From Gemmatimonadota bacterium (GTDB taxonomy: Bacteria > Gemmatimonadota > Gemmatimonadetes > Gemmatimonadales > Gemmatimonadaceae): 10,827 nt of DNA. The stretch is taken from the NCBI GenBank assembly GCA_003142495.1, contig PLMM01000094.1, positions 1 to 10,827 on the forward strand, written 5' to 3'. The notes under the pieces were generated by a model. That model saw only the letters and a program-made list of their open reading frames with translations. It was not told the origin of the DNA and searched no databases. The position numbers and the translations under genes were made by a program. Each line of letters opens with the position of its first letter. The first letter of the stretch is position 1. Positions 1 through 6,760 of the stretch are shown here, in pieces.

Positions 1-2177
1 ACGTCTTCCACCCCCGACACCTTCGCGAGCAGCTGCGCGATTTCGTCTGCTTTCCGGGCCAGCGCCACAGGATCATCACCGAAGATTTTTACGTCGATCG
101 GCTGCGGAGTGCCGCCGGTGAGGTCTCCGATGTTGTCCTCGAGCAATTGGCCAAAATCCGTATGGATCGCAGGCTCGACCGCCGCGATTCGGTCACGAAG
201 CTCGTTCGTGATCTCGTCGACCCCTCGCCGCTGGCGGAGCGGAGCAAGCTTGATGACGTAGTCCCCGCGATTCGGCTCCGTGATGAAGAAGCCGAGCTGC
301 GCTCCCGTGCGGCGCGAATAGCTGTCGACACCGGGAACCGAGTCGATTACGCGCTCGGCCGCGCGGAGCATCGCGTCCGTTTCCGTGAGCGAGGTTCCCG
401 GCGGCGTCCAATAATCGAGAATGATCGAGCCTTCATCCATGCTCGGCAAAAAATCCGTTCCAATGCTTCGGTATTGCAGATACGTCGCGGCCAGTAGCGC
501 GGCCGTGATGCCCACCGCCAACCAACCGCGGCGGACGAAAAGGTCGACGACGGAACGATAGCCGCGAGTCGCGCGCGCGCCGACTTCCCTCGCGAAAGCT
601 GTTACGTGCTCCCACGTCGTAGGCTGCTGGGAGACGTCTGGTCCGGGGACATCGAGGGCGGCGCTCGCAGACGCGTCGTCCGCTGTCGTTTCAGCTTCGG
701 ACGGCTGTCGCCTGCGCTGCAAGACACTCACGGCCACGGGGACTACGACGAGCGCGACCACGAACGAGATCACGAGTGCAAGGGCCATCGTCAGCGCCAA
801 CGGCTTGAAGAAAGCGCCAACCACGCCGGAAAGTAGGGCGAACGGAAGCAGGATCACGATGGTGGAGAGACTCGATCCGATGAGCGCCGGGCGGAGCTCC
901 GCCGCACCGCTTTCGGTTGGATCGTCCGTCAACGCCCGTCTGTGATGCGTATCGATGTTCTCGATTACGACAATCGCATCATCGGCAATGAGACCGAGAG
1001 CAGCGGCGATGCCGGCGAGCGTCATCAGATTGATCGTCTGCCCTGCGATTCCCAGCGCGAGCCCCACGATTGCCACCGTGATGGGGATGGCAGCCACGGC
1101 AATCAGAGTGAATCGCCAGTTGCGCAGGAACAAGAGAAGAATCACCGCCGCCAAAACTACGCCGATGATGATCGCGTCGCGCGCACCCGTGACCGAGTCG
1201 GACACGAACCTGGCCTGATCATAGAAGTTGCTCCAGCGCACTCCTTTGGGCAGCAGATCGGGCTGACTTCCGAAGAGTTGCGTTATGCCGTCGGCGATTG
1301 CCACAGTGCTCGCGGACGGCTGGCGAACGATGTTGACGAGCACCGCGTTCTGGCCGTCCGCCGTGGTTCGCACATACGAGATCGCATCGGCGACGGCGAC
1401 TTGTCCGAGGTCGGCCAGCGTGGCGGGGGAGCCGCCCTTCACGGGCACTGCAATTTGCGCCAGCGAGTCCAGCCCGCTCACTCGACCCGTCACGAGTGTC
1501 AGGTACAGCTCGTGGTTTCGCTCGGTGAGTCCGGTCGACACTACGTCATTGTTCGCCTCGACCGCTTGCACGACATCCGAGATCGCCAGCTGTCGTCCGA
1601 CGAGCGACGCGCGGTTGAGCCGAACCTGGAACTCCCGTTGCCGTCCACCCTGAATCTGCACCTGCGCAACGCCGGGGATACGCACGAACGCGGGCTTCAA
1701 GGTGTACTGCGCGAAATCCCAGAGCTGGGCCTGCGTGAGCGTCGACGATGTGAGCGCGTATCCCTGGATCGGAAAGGTCGCGGTGTTCATCCATTCGACC
1801 TCAATCCGCGCCTGCGGCGGCAGATCGGGACGGATGCGCTGCGTCTCGGCCTGCACTCGCGCGAGTGCTACCTGCATGTCCGTGTTCCACGTGAACTCCG
1901 CCGTCATCTCGGATGATCCGCGAGCAGTCGTGGAGCGAACGATGGTGATGCCGGGAACGCGAAGGATCGCCTCTTCGAGCACGCGAGTGACGGTCGGCAT
2001 CATCTGAGCTGCCGGCTCGTCACCGACGTCGGCGATGACCTTGACCTGGGGAAAGGTCACCGATGGAAAAATCGCGGATGGCAGGGAGGCCGCCTCGTAC
2101 GCTCCAGCAACGGCGAGAATGACGAGAAAGAGAAAGAGTCCGGCAGCCCGCTGGTGCGCACTCGCTATGAGCTTCAT
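1..2177 (-). CDS. RND efflux transporter permease (AcrB/CusA-like), N-terminal 725 residues, cut by window edge
   Basis: This is the inner-membrane pump of a tripartite efflux complex. RND permeases use the proton gradient to drive drugs, dyes or metals from the periplasm or inner membrane into a TolC channel. The frame is open from ATG at 2177 to the left edge, covering about 725 of the roughly 1,020 residues usual for the family. It starts with a first membrane helix (about residues 12-30) and a large periplasmic region. Three helices follow at about 335-351, 357-377 and 385-405. The last carries the hallmark GLIADDAIVVIEN, with the proton-relay pair Asp399/Asp400 (AcrB Asp407/408). The DD pair resembles drug-type pumps, whereas the second periplasmic half (DFLPSMDEGSI, VKIFGDD) recalls CusA/CzcA-like members, so the substrate class is open. 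The start codon overlaps the adaptor stop as ATGA (2174-2177), which implies translational coupling. The C-terminus lies outside the window. Confidence 0.95.
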   Translation of the reverse strand, partial: MKLIASAHQRAAGLFLFLVILAVAGAYEAASLPSAIFPSVTFPQVKVIADVGDEPAAQMMPTVTRVLEEAILRVPGITIVRSTTARGSSEMTAEFTWNTDMQVALARVQAETQRIRPDLPPQARIEVEWMNTATFPIQGYALTSSTLTQAQLWDFAQYTLKPAFVRIPGVAQVQIQGGRQREFQVRLNRASLVGRQLAISDVVQAVEANNDVVSTGLTERNHELYLTLVTGRVSGLDSLAQIAVPVKGGSPATLADLGQVAVADAISYVRTTADGQNAVLVNIVRQPSASTVAIADGITQLFGSQPDLLPKGVRWSNFYDQARFVSDSVTGARDAIIIGVVLAAVILLLFLRNWRFTLIAVAAIPITVAIVGLALGIAGQTINLMTLAGIAAALGLIADDAIVVIENIDTHHRRALTDDPTESGAAELRPALIGSSLSTIVILLPFALLSGVVGAFFKPLALTMALALVISFVVALVVVPVAVSVLQRRRQPSEAETTADDASASAALDVPGPDVSQQPTTWEHVTAFAREVGARATRGYRSVVDLFVRRGWLAVGITAALLAATYLQYRSIGTDFLPSMDEGSIILDYWTPPGTSLTETDAMLRAAERVIDSVPGVDSYSRRTGAQLGFFITEPNRGDYVIKLAPLRQRRGVDEITNELRDRIAAVEPAIHTDFGQLLEDNIGDLTGGTPQPIDVKIFGDDPVALARKADEIAQLLAKVSGVED

Positions 2178-3286
2178 TGGTACGGCGACGGCGCGCGCTC
2201 GGGCGCGATCGTGGTCGAATCTGCGGGCGCCTCAACCACGCGACTACCGTCGGGCAGCCCGACCTGGCCGGATACGATCACGCGAGTGCCCGGCGCGAGA
2301 AGTGGCGCAGAGATTTCAGCTTCGGTGCCCTGCTGCACGCCGACCGAGACCGTCGTCCAGTGCGCGCGCCCATCGGGTGAGACGACAGCGACGCTGGACG
2401 TGCCGTTCACGTCATCGCGAAGAATCGCGGCAGTCGGCACGATGATCACATTCGATCGTTCCCCCACGTCGATGTGCGCGGTCCCGAAGAGCCCGATCGG
2501 CATGGCAGCGTTTGACATGTGCAGGTCGATGCGCACGGGCACGCTCATAGTGCTCGTGTCTGCCGGCAGAAATCCGTGAACTACTCCGTCAACCGCGACG
2601 ACGCGGCCGGGCGCATCGATGGTCGCGCGCTGGCCCGGCCGGATTCGCGCCAGATCTCCTTGCGGGATGTGCGCGACGAAGACGATCGAGTTGGCAGTCG
2701 CAATACTGACGATGCTGTCGCCCGGGCTCACGAGATCACCCTGACTCGCTCCGCGCGAAATGACGACGCCCGCGCGCGGCGCGCGCAGTACTGTTTGCAC
2801 CAGGCTCGACTTCGCGAGCTCGAGCGCACGGATCGCGTCGCTTCGCTCCGCGGATGTCCGTGCCTCGCGCTGCATGACCTGAGCTCCATTCAGCGTCGCC
2901 TGGCTCGTCTGGTTGACAATGGCACCAATCTTCTGACCGCTCTCCACCCGATCACCGATGACGACAGAGAGCGATTCGAGCGTACCAGCGAACGGCGCGC
3001 GCACCTTCTGCACGTCGAGCGCGTCGCTGCGCCCGGGACCACTCACGATGACCGCGAGTGTTCCCCGGGCGGCCAGCGCCATGTGTACGGGCGTCGCAGC
3101 ACCCCCGCTATCCGATGCCGCATCAGTACCGGCTCCTCGCTGCGCGGCGGCGACCGAATCCGGCGTGCCATTTGTCGCCGCGCCGCGCGAGCAGCCGGCG
3201 AGCACGCTCATCAGCACACCCAGCAGCACGCCTCCCAGCACGCCGTTCGAAAGCAATGCTATCACGCGTCTCACGGAGTTCCCCAT
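2174..3286 (-). CDS. RND efflux periplasmic adaptor (membrane fusion protein), lipoprotein
   Basis: This adaptor of 370 residues links the RND permease to the TolC channel. The N-terminus (RR, a hydrophobic stretch, then SVLAGC with Cys32) is a lipoprotein signal, so the mature protein should be anchored to a membrane by lipidated Cys32. A low-complexity Ala/Gly/Ser linker covers about 34-65. The two halves of the barrel-sandwich (lipoyl-like) domain lie at about 96-125 (VRAPFAGTLESL, GDRVESGQKIG) and 165-197 (LRAPRAGVVISRG, GDLVSPGDSI). They are joined by a short helical hairpin at about 128-163. A beta-barrel domain (about 202-275) and a membrane-proximal domain (about 278-350) follow. The ATG start overlaps the end of the TolC gene by 16 nt, and the stop overlaps the permease start by 4 nt. 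No strong Shine-Dalgarno is seen, so translation probably depends on coupling. Family assignment is firm; substrate cannot be read from the sequence. Confidence 0.94.
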   Translation of the reverse strand: MGNSVRRVIALLSNGVLGGVLLGVLMSVLAGCSRGAATNGTPDSVAAAQRGAGTDAASDSGGAATPVHMALAARGTLAVIVSGPGRSDALDVQKVRAPFAGTLESLSVVIGDRVESGQKIGAIVNQTSQATLNGAQVMQREARTSAERSDAIRALELAKSSLVQTVLRAPRAGVVISRGASQGDLVSPGDSIVSIATANSIVFVAHIPQGDLARIRPGQRATIDAPGRVVAVDGVVHGFLPADTSTMSVPVRIDLHMSNAAMPIGLFGTAHIDVGERSNVIIVPTAAILRDDVNGTSSVAVVSPDGRAHWTTVSVGVQQGTEAEISAPLLAPGTRVIVSGQVGLPDGSRVVEAPADSTTIAPERAPSPYQ

Positions 3287-4629
3287 CGCACGAGATTCGC
3301 CTCAGCCTGTCGATAGCGAAGAATGGCATCGGAATACGATTCGCTCGCGTTCACCCACGATGCAAAGGCATCCAGCACTTCCAGGGCGGTTGCAGCACCA
3401 CCGTTGTACATGCTCGCCGTCTGGAGATACGCATCGCGAGCGAGGGGCACGCTCCGCGCCCACAGCTGCACCTGCTGAAAGGCCCGCGTTCGCTGCGCGT
3501 CGGCCAGCTCCCACGACAACCGCGAGCGTCGGCGAATCACCGTCTCGGAGCCTCGCGCCTGCTGCGTCAGCAGATTCGCACGCTCGAGACGCGCTCGAAA
3601 TGCGCCGCCGTCCAGGAGCGGCCAGCTGAGCGAGAACATTACGGCCCCGCCAAATCCGCTGCCGCTGAATGGGCCGGTTCCAGGATTCGACGAACTGAAC
3701 GTCGGGATGACGCCAATACCCGCGGTTGCCGAAAGTTGCGGTCGTCGCTCAGCCCGAGTCGCCACGACCCCCAAATCGGCGATCGCCCGATTCGCCGCGG
3801 CCTGCTGCAATTCGGGCGTCGCGAGCCACGGCGCCGTATCCGATGGCGCCGTCGGCGCCGGCGCAGGGAGCGGCACGAGCGACAATGGCATCCGCGGATC
3901 CCTGCCGAGCAAATCATTCAGCTGGAGGCGCGCCTCATCGCGCGCTCGCTGCGCGTCGGCGAGAGTCGCCTCCTCCGTTCCCAGCCGCACACGCGTCGTA
4001 AGGACATCGCTTCCAACAGGCTGACCAGCGGCCAGGCGCGCTTCGATCTGGGTTAGATAACTACGGAGGCGCTCGATTCCCTGCTCACGTATACCGATGT
4101 CATCTTCCGCCTTCAGGAATTCGGCAAAACGGAGCCGGACCTCGAGGTCGAGATCTTTCTGCGCGATTCGATATCCTGCTCCGGCCACGCTTACTCGAAA
4201 GCCGACGGCGCGCAGGTTGGCGCGCCGGAGTCCTCCGGAATACAGCGTATCGCTACCCACCAGCTGAAGCAGCCCCTGCGATGTCGTGTACGCGAGGGGC
4301 CCGCCGAGATTCGCGCTGCTCTCGAGCGAGAGGGACGGCCACCGGCTGGCACGCGCCTCGCGAAGCTGCGCCCGCGCGATGGCCGAGTCCAGCGCGGCGA
4401 CCGGCAACTGCGCGTTCGTCGCGCGCGCAAGCGCAAGCGCCTCGTCCAGCGCCAACGGCGGCGTGACGTCGTTTCCATCCGATTGCTGCGCCAAGATTCG
4501 CAGCGGGCACGCAGTGCTGGCGATCACGCTCACGAGACCGCAGAGCAAGCTCAATCGCCATCGTTGTCCCTGAAGTCGCGCGTGTGTGGTCGGCAAGTTG
4601 CGTGGAAATGAAGTCGCGCGACAATGCAC
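3271..4629 (-). CDS. TolC-family outer membrane efflux protein
   Basis: This is the outer-membrane exit duct of the efflux system. After a hydrophobic signal segment (LSLLCGLVSVIAS, probable cleavage after RILA), two repeated OEP-type helical/beta halves follow. The first begins PLALDEALALARATN, with the barrel strand near YSGGLRRANL. The second has the barrel strand near PLLDGGAFRARLERAN and ends in the helix with ALEVLDAFASW and YRQAEANLVRW. A Pro/Ala-rich linker joins the halves. I chose GTG at 4629 (452 residues) because CGGAG lies 9 nt upstream on the minus strand. The frame stays open to TTG 4725, and TTG 4596 or 4554 are alternatives, so the start is uncertain by tens of codons. It is the first gene of the operon and overlaps the adaptor by 16 nt. 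No frameshift is seen, and the length is normal for the family. Confidence 0.92.
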   Translation of the reverse strand: MHCRATSFPRNLPTTHARLQGQRWRLSLLCGLVSVIASTACPLRILAQQSDGNDVTPPLALDEALALARATNAQLPVAALDSAIARAQLREARASRWPSLSLESSANLGGPLAYTTSQGLLQLVGSDTLYSGGLRRANLRAVGFRVSVAGAGYRIAQKDLDLEVRLRFAEFLKAEDDIGIREQGIERLRSYLTQIEARLAAGQPVGSDVLTTRVRLGTEEATLADAQRARDEARLQLNDLLGRDPRMPLSLVPLPAPAPTAPSDTAPWLATPELQQAAANRAIADLGVVATRAERRPQLSATAGIGVIPTFSSSNPGTGPFSGSGFGGAVMFSLSWPLLDGGAFRARLERANLLTQQARGSETVIRRRSRLSWELADAQRTRAFQQVQLWARSVPLARDAYLQTASMYNGGAATALEVLDAFASWVNASESYSDAILRYRQAEANLVRWGTP

Positions 4630-4639
4630 CGGCAAAATC

Positions 4640-4692
4640 TCCGTCGCCGAAGGAATGTCCCGTAGCGACGGATTGGCGAAAAAGCTACGGGA
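4640..4692 (-). promoter_or_regulatory. Interleaved inverted repeats in the leader of the efflux operon, one covering the likely RBS
   Basis: Two perfect inverted repeats interlock here. Stem B pairs 4658-4666 (TCCCGTAGC) with 4684-4692 (GCTACGGGA) across 17 nt. Stem A pairs 4640-4647 (TCCGTCGC) with 4665-4672 (GCGACGGA), also across 17 nt. In the minus-strand RNA, the 5' arm of stem A lies in the loop of stem B, with a 2-nt overlap. The 3' arm of A contains the CGGAG that precedes GTG 4629. The two stems could therefore compete, or together form a pseudoknot that hides the ribosome binding site. The repeats are seen directly; the regulatory role is inferred and depends on 4629 being the true start. 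Stem B could instead be a DNA operator. Confidence 0.45.
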
Positions 4693-4795
4693 TGAAGCTG
4701 ACCAGCGGATTACAGCGGCATTCAAGGAACGACGTCTACTTCACGAATTTCTACTTCTCGAGAGCTGTACTCACTCCTCGCGTCACGGATGCGAC
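4693..4795. promoter_or_regulatory. Divergent promoter region between the efflux operon and the PAP2 gene
   Basis: This stretch is somewhat more AT-rich than its surroundings and must carry the promoters for the minus-strand efflux operon and, probably, the plus-strand PAP2 gene. An 8-bp direct repeat TCTACTTC occurs at 4735-4742 and 4750-4757, 15 bp apart, and could be a pair of regulator half-sites. I cannot assign convincing -35/-10 boxes on either strand. No coding sequence is supported here. Confidence 0.35.
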
Positions 4796-5671
4796 ATGGA
4801 CAAGCTACAACTGACCGCCAGGCGCCGCCGGCCTCTACCGCTCTTCGCCGTGCTCATGGCATTCGCCGTCACCTCGGCGCGCGCTCAAACGAGCGACTAC
4901 GGGCAACCTGCGCCGGACACAACGCAGCACGCCCGACTCTTCACGCGCGCCGACGCGCTGATCCTGGGCGGATTCATCGCAGGCGCGGCGGCGATAAGTC
5001 CGTTCGATCGCCAAACCGCCAACGAGATTCGCGAGCCCGACGCACAGTCGTCCCGCGTTGCGTCGCACACCGCGAATGTCTTCAATTTCCTCGGCAGTCC
5101 CGGGACGCTGCTCGCGGGAGTAGCGCTCTACGGAGTGGGCCGGATCGGACACTACGAACGAATCGCGGACCTGGGGCTGCACGGCACCGAGGCAATCGTC
5201 GTGAGCGCCGGGGTCACCTACCTCATAAAGGGCTTCGCTGGACGCCAGCGCCCTCGCCAGGCCGGCGTAAACAATCCCGATGACTTTTCGTTCGGTGGAG
5301 GCTTTGCACCTGGAGGCGGGTCCTCGTTCCCCTCCGGTCACGCGACCGCCGCTTTTGCACTTGCAACGGTGGTCACGATGGAAACACACCGCTCGTGGCC
5401 CCATTCCACCTGGTACGTGGCGCCGATCGCGTTCGGCGGAGCGACACTCGTGGGCTTCGCACGTCTCTACACAAACGCGCACTGGGCGAGCGACGTCATC
5501 ATGGGAGCCGGAGTCGGCACACTCACGGCACTCAAGGTAGTTCGTTTCAACCACGTTTCGAACGCGAACAATCGTGTGAATCGCTGGCTCCTGGCGGCGA
5601 TACCGGCTCCGGCGCCGGCGCTGAACGGCCGGGGCGCCATGCTCGTCTGGTCGTTCGCCCTACCGCGCTGA
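4796..5671 (+). CDS. Exported PAP2-superfamily phosphatase
   Basis: This protein of 291 residues belongs to the type-2 phosphatidic acid phosphatase superfamily, which removes phosphate from lipid phosphates or diphosphates such as undecaprenyl diphosphate, and in some members from soluble phosphates. An Arg-rich N-terminus and hydrophobic core ending SARA, before Gln31, look like a cleavable signal peptide, so it should act in the periplasm or envelope. All three catalytic motifs are intact. Motif 1 is KGFAGRQRP (Lys145, Arg152), motif 2 is FPSGH (nucleophile-assisting His182), and motif 3 is RLYTNAHWASD (Arg223, catalytic His229, Asp233). Several Gly/Ala-rich hydrophobic helices lie between them. 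I chose ATG 4796 because the signal peptide begins there; the open frame extends upstream to 4586, but that part overlaps the divergent TolC leader. A weak GGA precedes the start. The lipid substrate cannot be decided from sequence, and undecaprenyl diphosphate recycling is only a guess. Confidence 0.9.
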   Translation: MDKLQLTARRRRPLPLFAVLMAFAVTSARAQTSDYGQPAPDTTQHARLFTRADALILGGFIAGAAAISPFDRQTANEIREPDAQSSRVASHTANVFNFLGSPGTLLAGVALYGVGRIGHYERIADLGLHGTEAIVVSAGVTYLIKGFAGRQRPRQAGVNNPDDFSFGGGFAPGGGSSFPSGHATAAFALATVVTMETHRSWPHSTWYVAPIAFGGATLVGFARLYTNAHWASDVIMGAGVGTLTALKVVRFNHVSNANNRVNRWLLAAIPAPAPALNGRGAMLVWSFALPR

Positions 5672-5845
5672 GGTCGTGGGAACGAACAGCTCGTTCGTTC
5701 CCACGCCGTAGACGTCACCTGTGTCGAGCAGCACGATCCCCTCCTCGAGCGCCGCGTGAATCGTCGCGATCCCCTCGTTCCGATCGGCCGGACCGTACAG
5801 ATCGGACATCCCCTCTGCAGTGGCGCCGAGCGGACGGGTGTGCAC
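5663..5845 (-). pseudogene. Aldo/keto reductase N-terminal remnant
   Basis: Read on the minus strand from GTG 5845, about 55 codons match the start of an aldo/keto reductase. The pieces are HTRPLG, then GMSDLYGP, EGIATIHAALEEGI, LLDTGDVYG and GTNELFV. In the family, the Asp of the LDT.D.YG segment and the Tyr of the YG step are active-site residues; both survive. About a dozen residues normally between RPLG and GMS (the first barrel strand, typically ending GLGCMGMS) are missing in frame. After ELFV the similarity stops, and a TAG follows at 5660-5662. The remaining three quarters of the (beta/alpha)8 barrel and the catalytic Lys/His are absent, so this cannot be a working enzyme. It sits between the PAP2 and SDR genes, antisense to the gap, and ends in the hairpin at 5675-5705. 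The family match is by eye but distinctive. Confidence 0.7.
5675..5705. terminator. Perfect 13-bp inverted repeat, terminator-like hairpin after the PAP2 gene
   Basis: Positions 5675-5687 (CGTGGGAACGAAC) are the exact reverse complement of 5693-5705, with a 5-nt loop AGCTC. The hairpin starts 3 nt after the PAP2 stop codon, the usual place for a terminator, but no T-run follows on either strand (CCGTAGACG on plus). It also lies inside the aldo/keto reductase remnant read on the minus strand, where one arm encodes VGTNE. It may terminate transcription in both directions, or be a by-product of the event that broke the reductase gene. Confidence 0.55.
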
Positions 5846-5903
5846 GACAATACATGGATGCGGTTGTAAGCTGCAGCTGTCGAAGTGATCCCGTCTATTT
5901 TCG

Positions 5904-5909
5904 AAGGAG
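5904..5909 (+). promoter_or_regulatory. Ribosome binding site of the SDR gene
   Basis: AAGGAG lies 5 nt before ATG 5915. It is the clearest Shine-Dalgarno in the window and decides the SDR start against the in-frame upstream ATG at 5885. Confidence 0.75.
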
Positions 5910-5914
5910 CACGC

Positions 5915-6718
5915 ATGCAAGACAATGCCTCTCGACCACTGGCGCTCGTCACGGGCGCCTCGAGCGGCATCGGCGCCGATCTCGCGCGGGAGCTGGCGCG
6001 TCACGGGCACGATGTAGTGCTCGCCGCCAGGCGCGCGCCCGAGCTCGATGCGCTCGCGACGGAGCTCCGCACGCTCGGCGCCAAGGCCACCGTGATCACG
6101 AAGGATTTGAGCGTGCCCGGCTCCGCGCGCGAGTTCGCCGCGCAGATCGAGACGAGCGGGATGCACCTCGATGTCCTCGTGAATAACGCGGGCTTCGGCG
6201 ACGTCGGTCCGTTCGCGAACGAGGATCCCGATCGCATCGACGCGATGATCCAGCTCAATGTCGCGCAGCTCACGGCGCTCACGCGCGCGATTCTACCCGG
6301 GATGGTCACGCGAAGGCGCGGGCGCATCATGCTGGTGTCGTCGACTGCCGCCTTCCAGCCCGGCCCCAACATGGCCACCTACTGTGCAACGAAGGCGTAC
6401 GTGCTCAGCCTCGGCGAGGCGATCGCGCGCGAGCTTCGCGGCACCGGCGTCACGGTGACGACGCTCTGCCCGGGCGCGACGCACACCGGCTTCGCGGCGG
6501 AATCGGGAGCCGCCGCGCTGCCACTGTTCAGCAGCAGTCTCGTGCCGAAGATGACGTCGGCCGAAGTCGCACGCGCAGGCTACCAGGCGATGATGAAGGG
6601 GAAGCCGGTTCTGGTCACCGGCATCATCAACAAGCTCGTCGCTTTCTCGGGGCCGGTTTTTCCGCGCTTCATTGTCTTCCCCGTGGCAAAGCTGCTGCTT
6701 GGCGGCGACACGCCCTAG
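5915..6718 (+). CDS. SDR-family NAD(P)-dependent oxidoreductase
   Basis: This is a classical short-chain dehydrogenase/reductase of 267 residues, a cytoplasmic single-domain Rossmann enzyme that reduces or oxidises carbonyl/hydroxyl groups with NAD(P). The cofactor motif TGASSGIG covers residues 13-20. Arg39/Arg40 after the second strand (LAARR) suggest NADP(H) preference. Also present are Asp64-Leu65, NNAG at 90-93, Asn115, the catalytic Ser142/Ser143 pair, and YCATK with Tyr156 and Lys160, followed by the PG of the LCPGATHTGF segment. The catalytic tetrad is complete. The C-terminus (about 225-267) is hydrophobic, with FSGPVFPRFIVF and VAKLLLGG, as in the DltE-like/YqjQ-like subgroup that often touches membranes. 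The start is set by AAGGAG. The gene converges on the Rieske/FAD gene with a 42-bp gap. The substrate is unknown. Confidence 0.93.
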   Translation: MQDNASRPLALVTGASSGIGADLARELARHGHDVVLAARRAPELDALATELRTLGAKATVITKDLSVPGSAREFAAQIETSGMHLDVLVNNAGFGDVGPFANEDPDRIDAMIQLNVAQLTALTRAILPGMVTRRRGRIMLVSSTAAFQPGPNMATYCATKAYVLSLGEAIARELRGTGVTVTTLCPGATHTGFAAESGAAALPLFSSSLVPKMTSAEVARAGYQAMMKGKPVLVTGIINKLVAFSGPVFPRFIVFPVAKLLLGGDTP

Positions 6719-6760
6719 GAAAATCGTGGTGGCTCGCGAGACCGTGCGCCACGCGGATAG

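Noticed and set aside
942..1916. A 324-codon plus-strand frame
   Set aside because: It is antisense to the RND permease, with low-complexity Arg/Asp/His composition and no recognisable motif.
2174..2177. Possible frameshift between the adaptor and permease reading frames
   Set aside because: The ATGA overlap with a proper permease N-terminus (MKLIASAHQ, then a membrane helix) shows two separate, coupled genes, not a broken fusion.
4586..4795. A 70-codon N-terminal extension of the PAP2 protein
   Set aside because: It would bury a clear signal peptide in the middle of the protein and overlap the divergent TolC gene start; ATG 4796 begins right at the signal peptide.
5869..5878. Palindrome AGCTGCAGCT upstream of the SDR gene
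   Set aside because: A 10-bp perfect palindrome could be an operator, but nothing else supports it and no promoter boxes align with it.
6719..6760. Possible terminator between the convergent SDR and Rieske/FAD genes (GTGGC 6729-6733 with GCCAC 6748-6752, and CTCGCGAG 6733-6740)
   Set aside because: The stem is only 5 bp with a 14-nt loop and no T-run. It is no better than expected by chance at this GC content.
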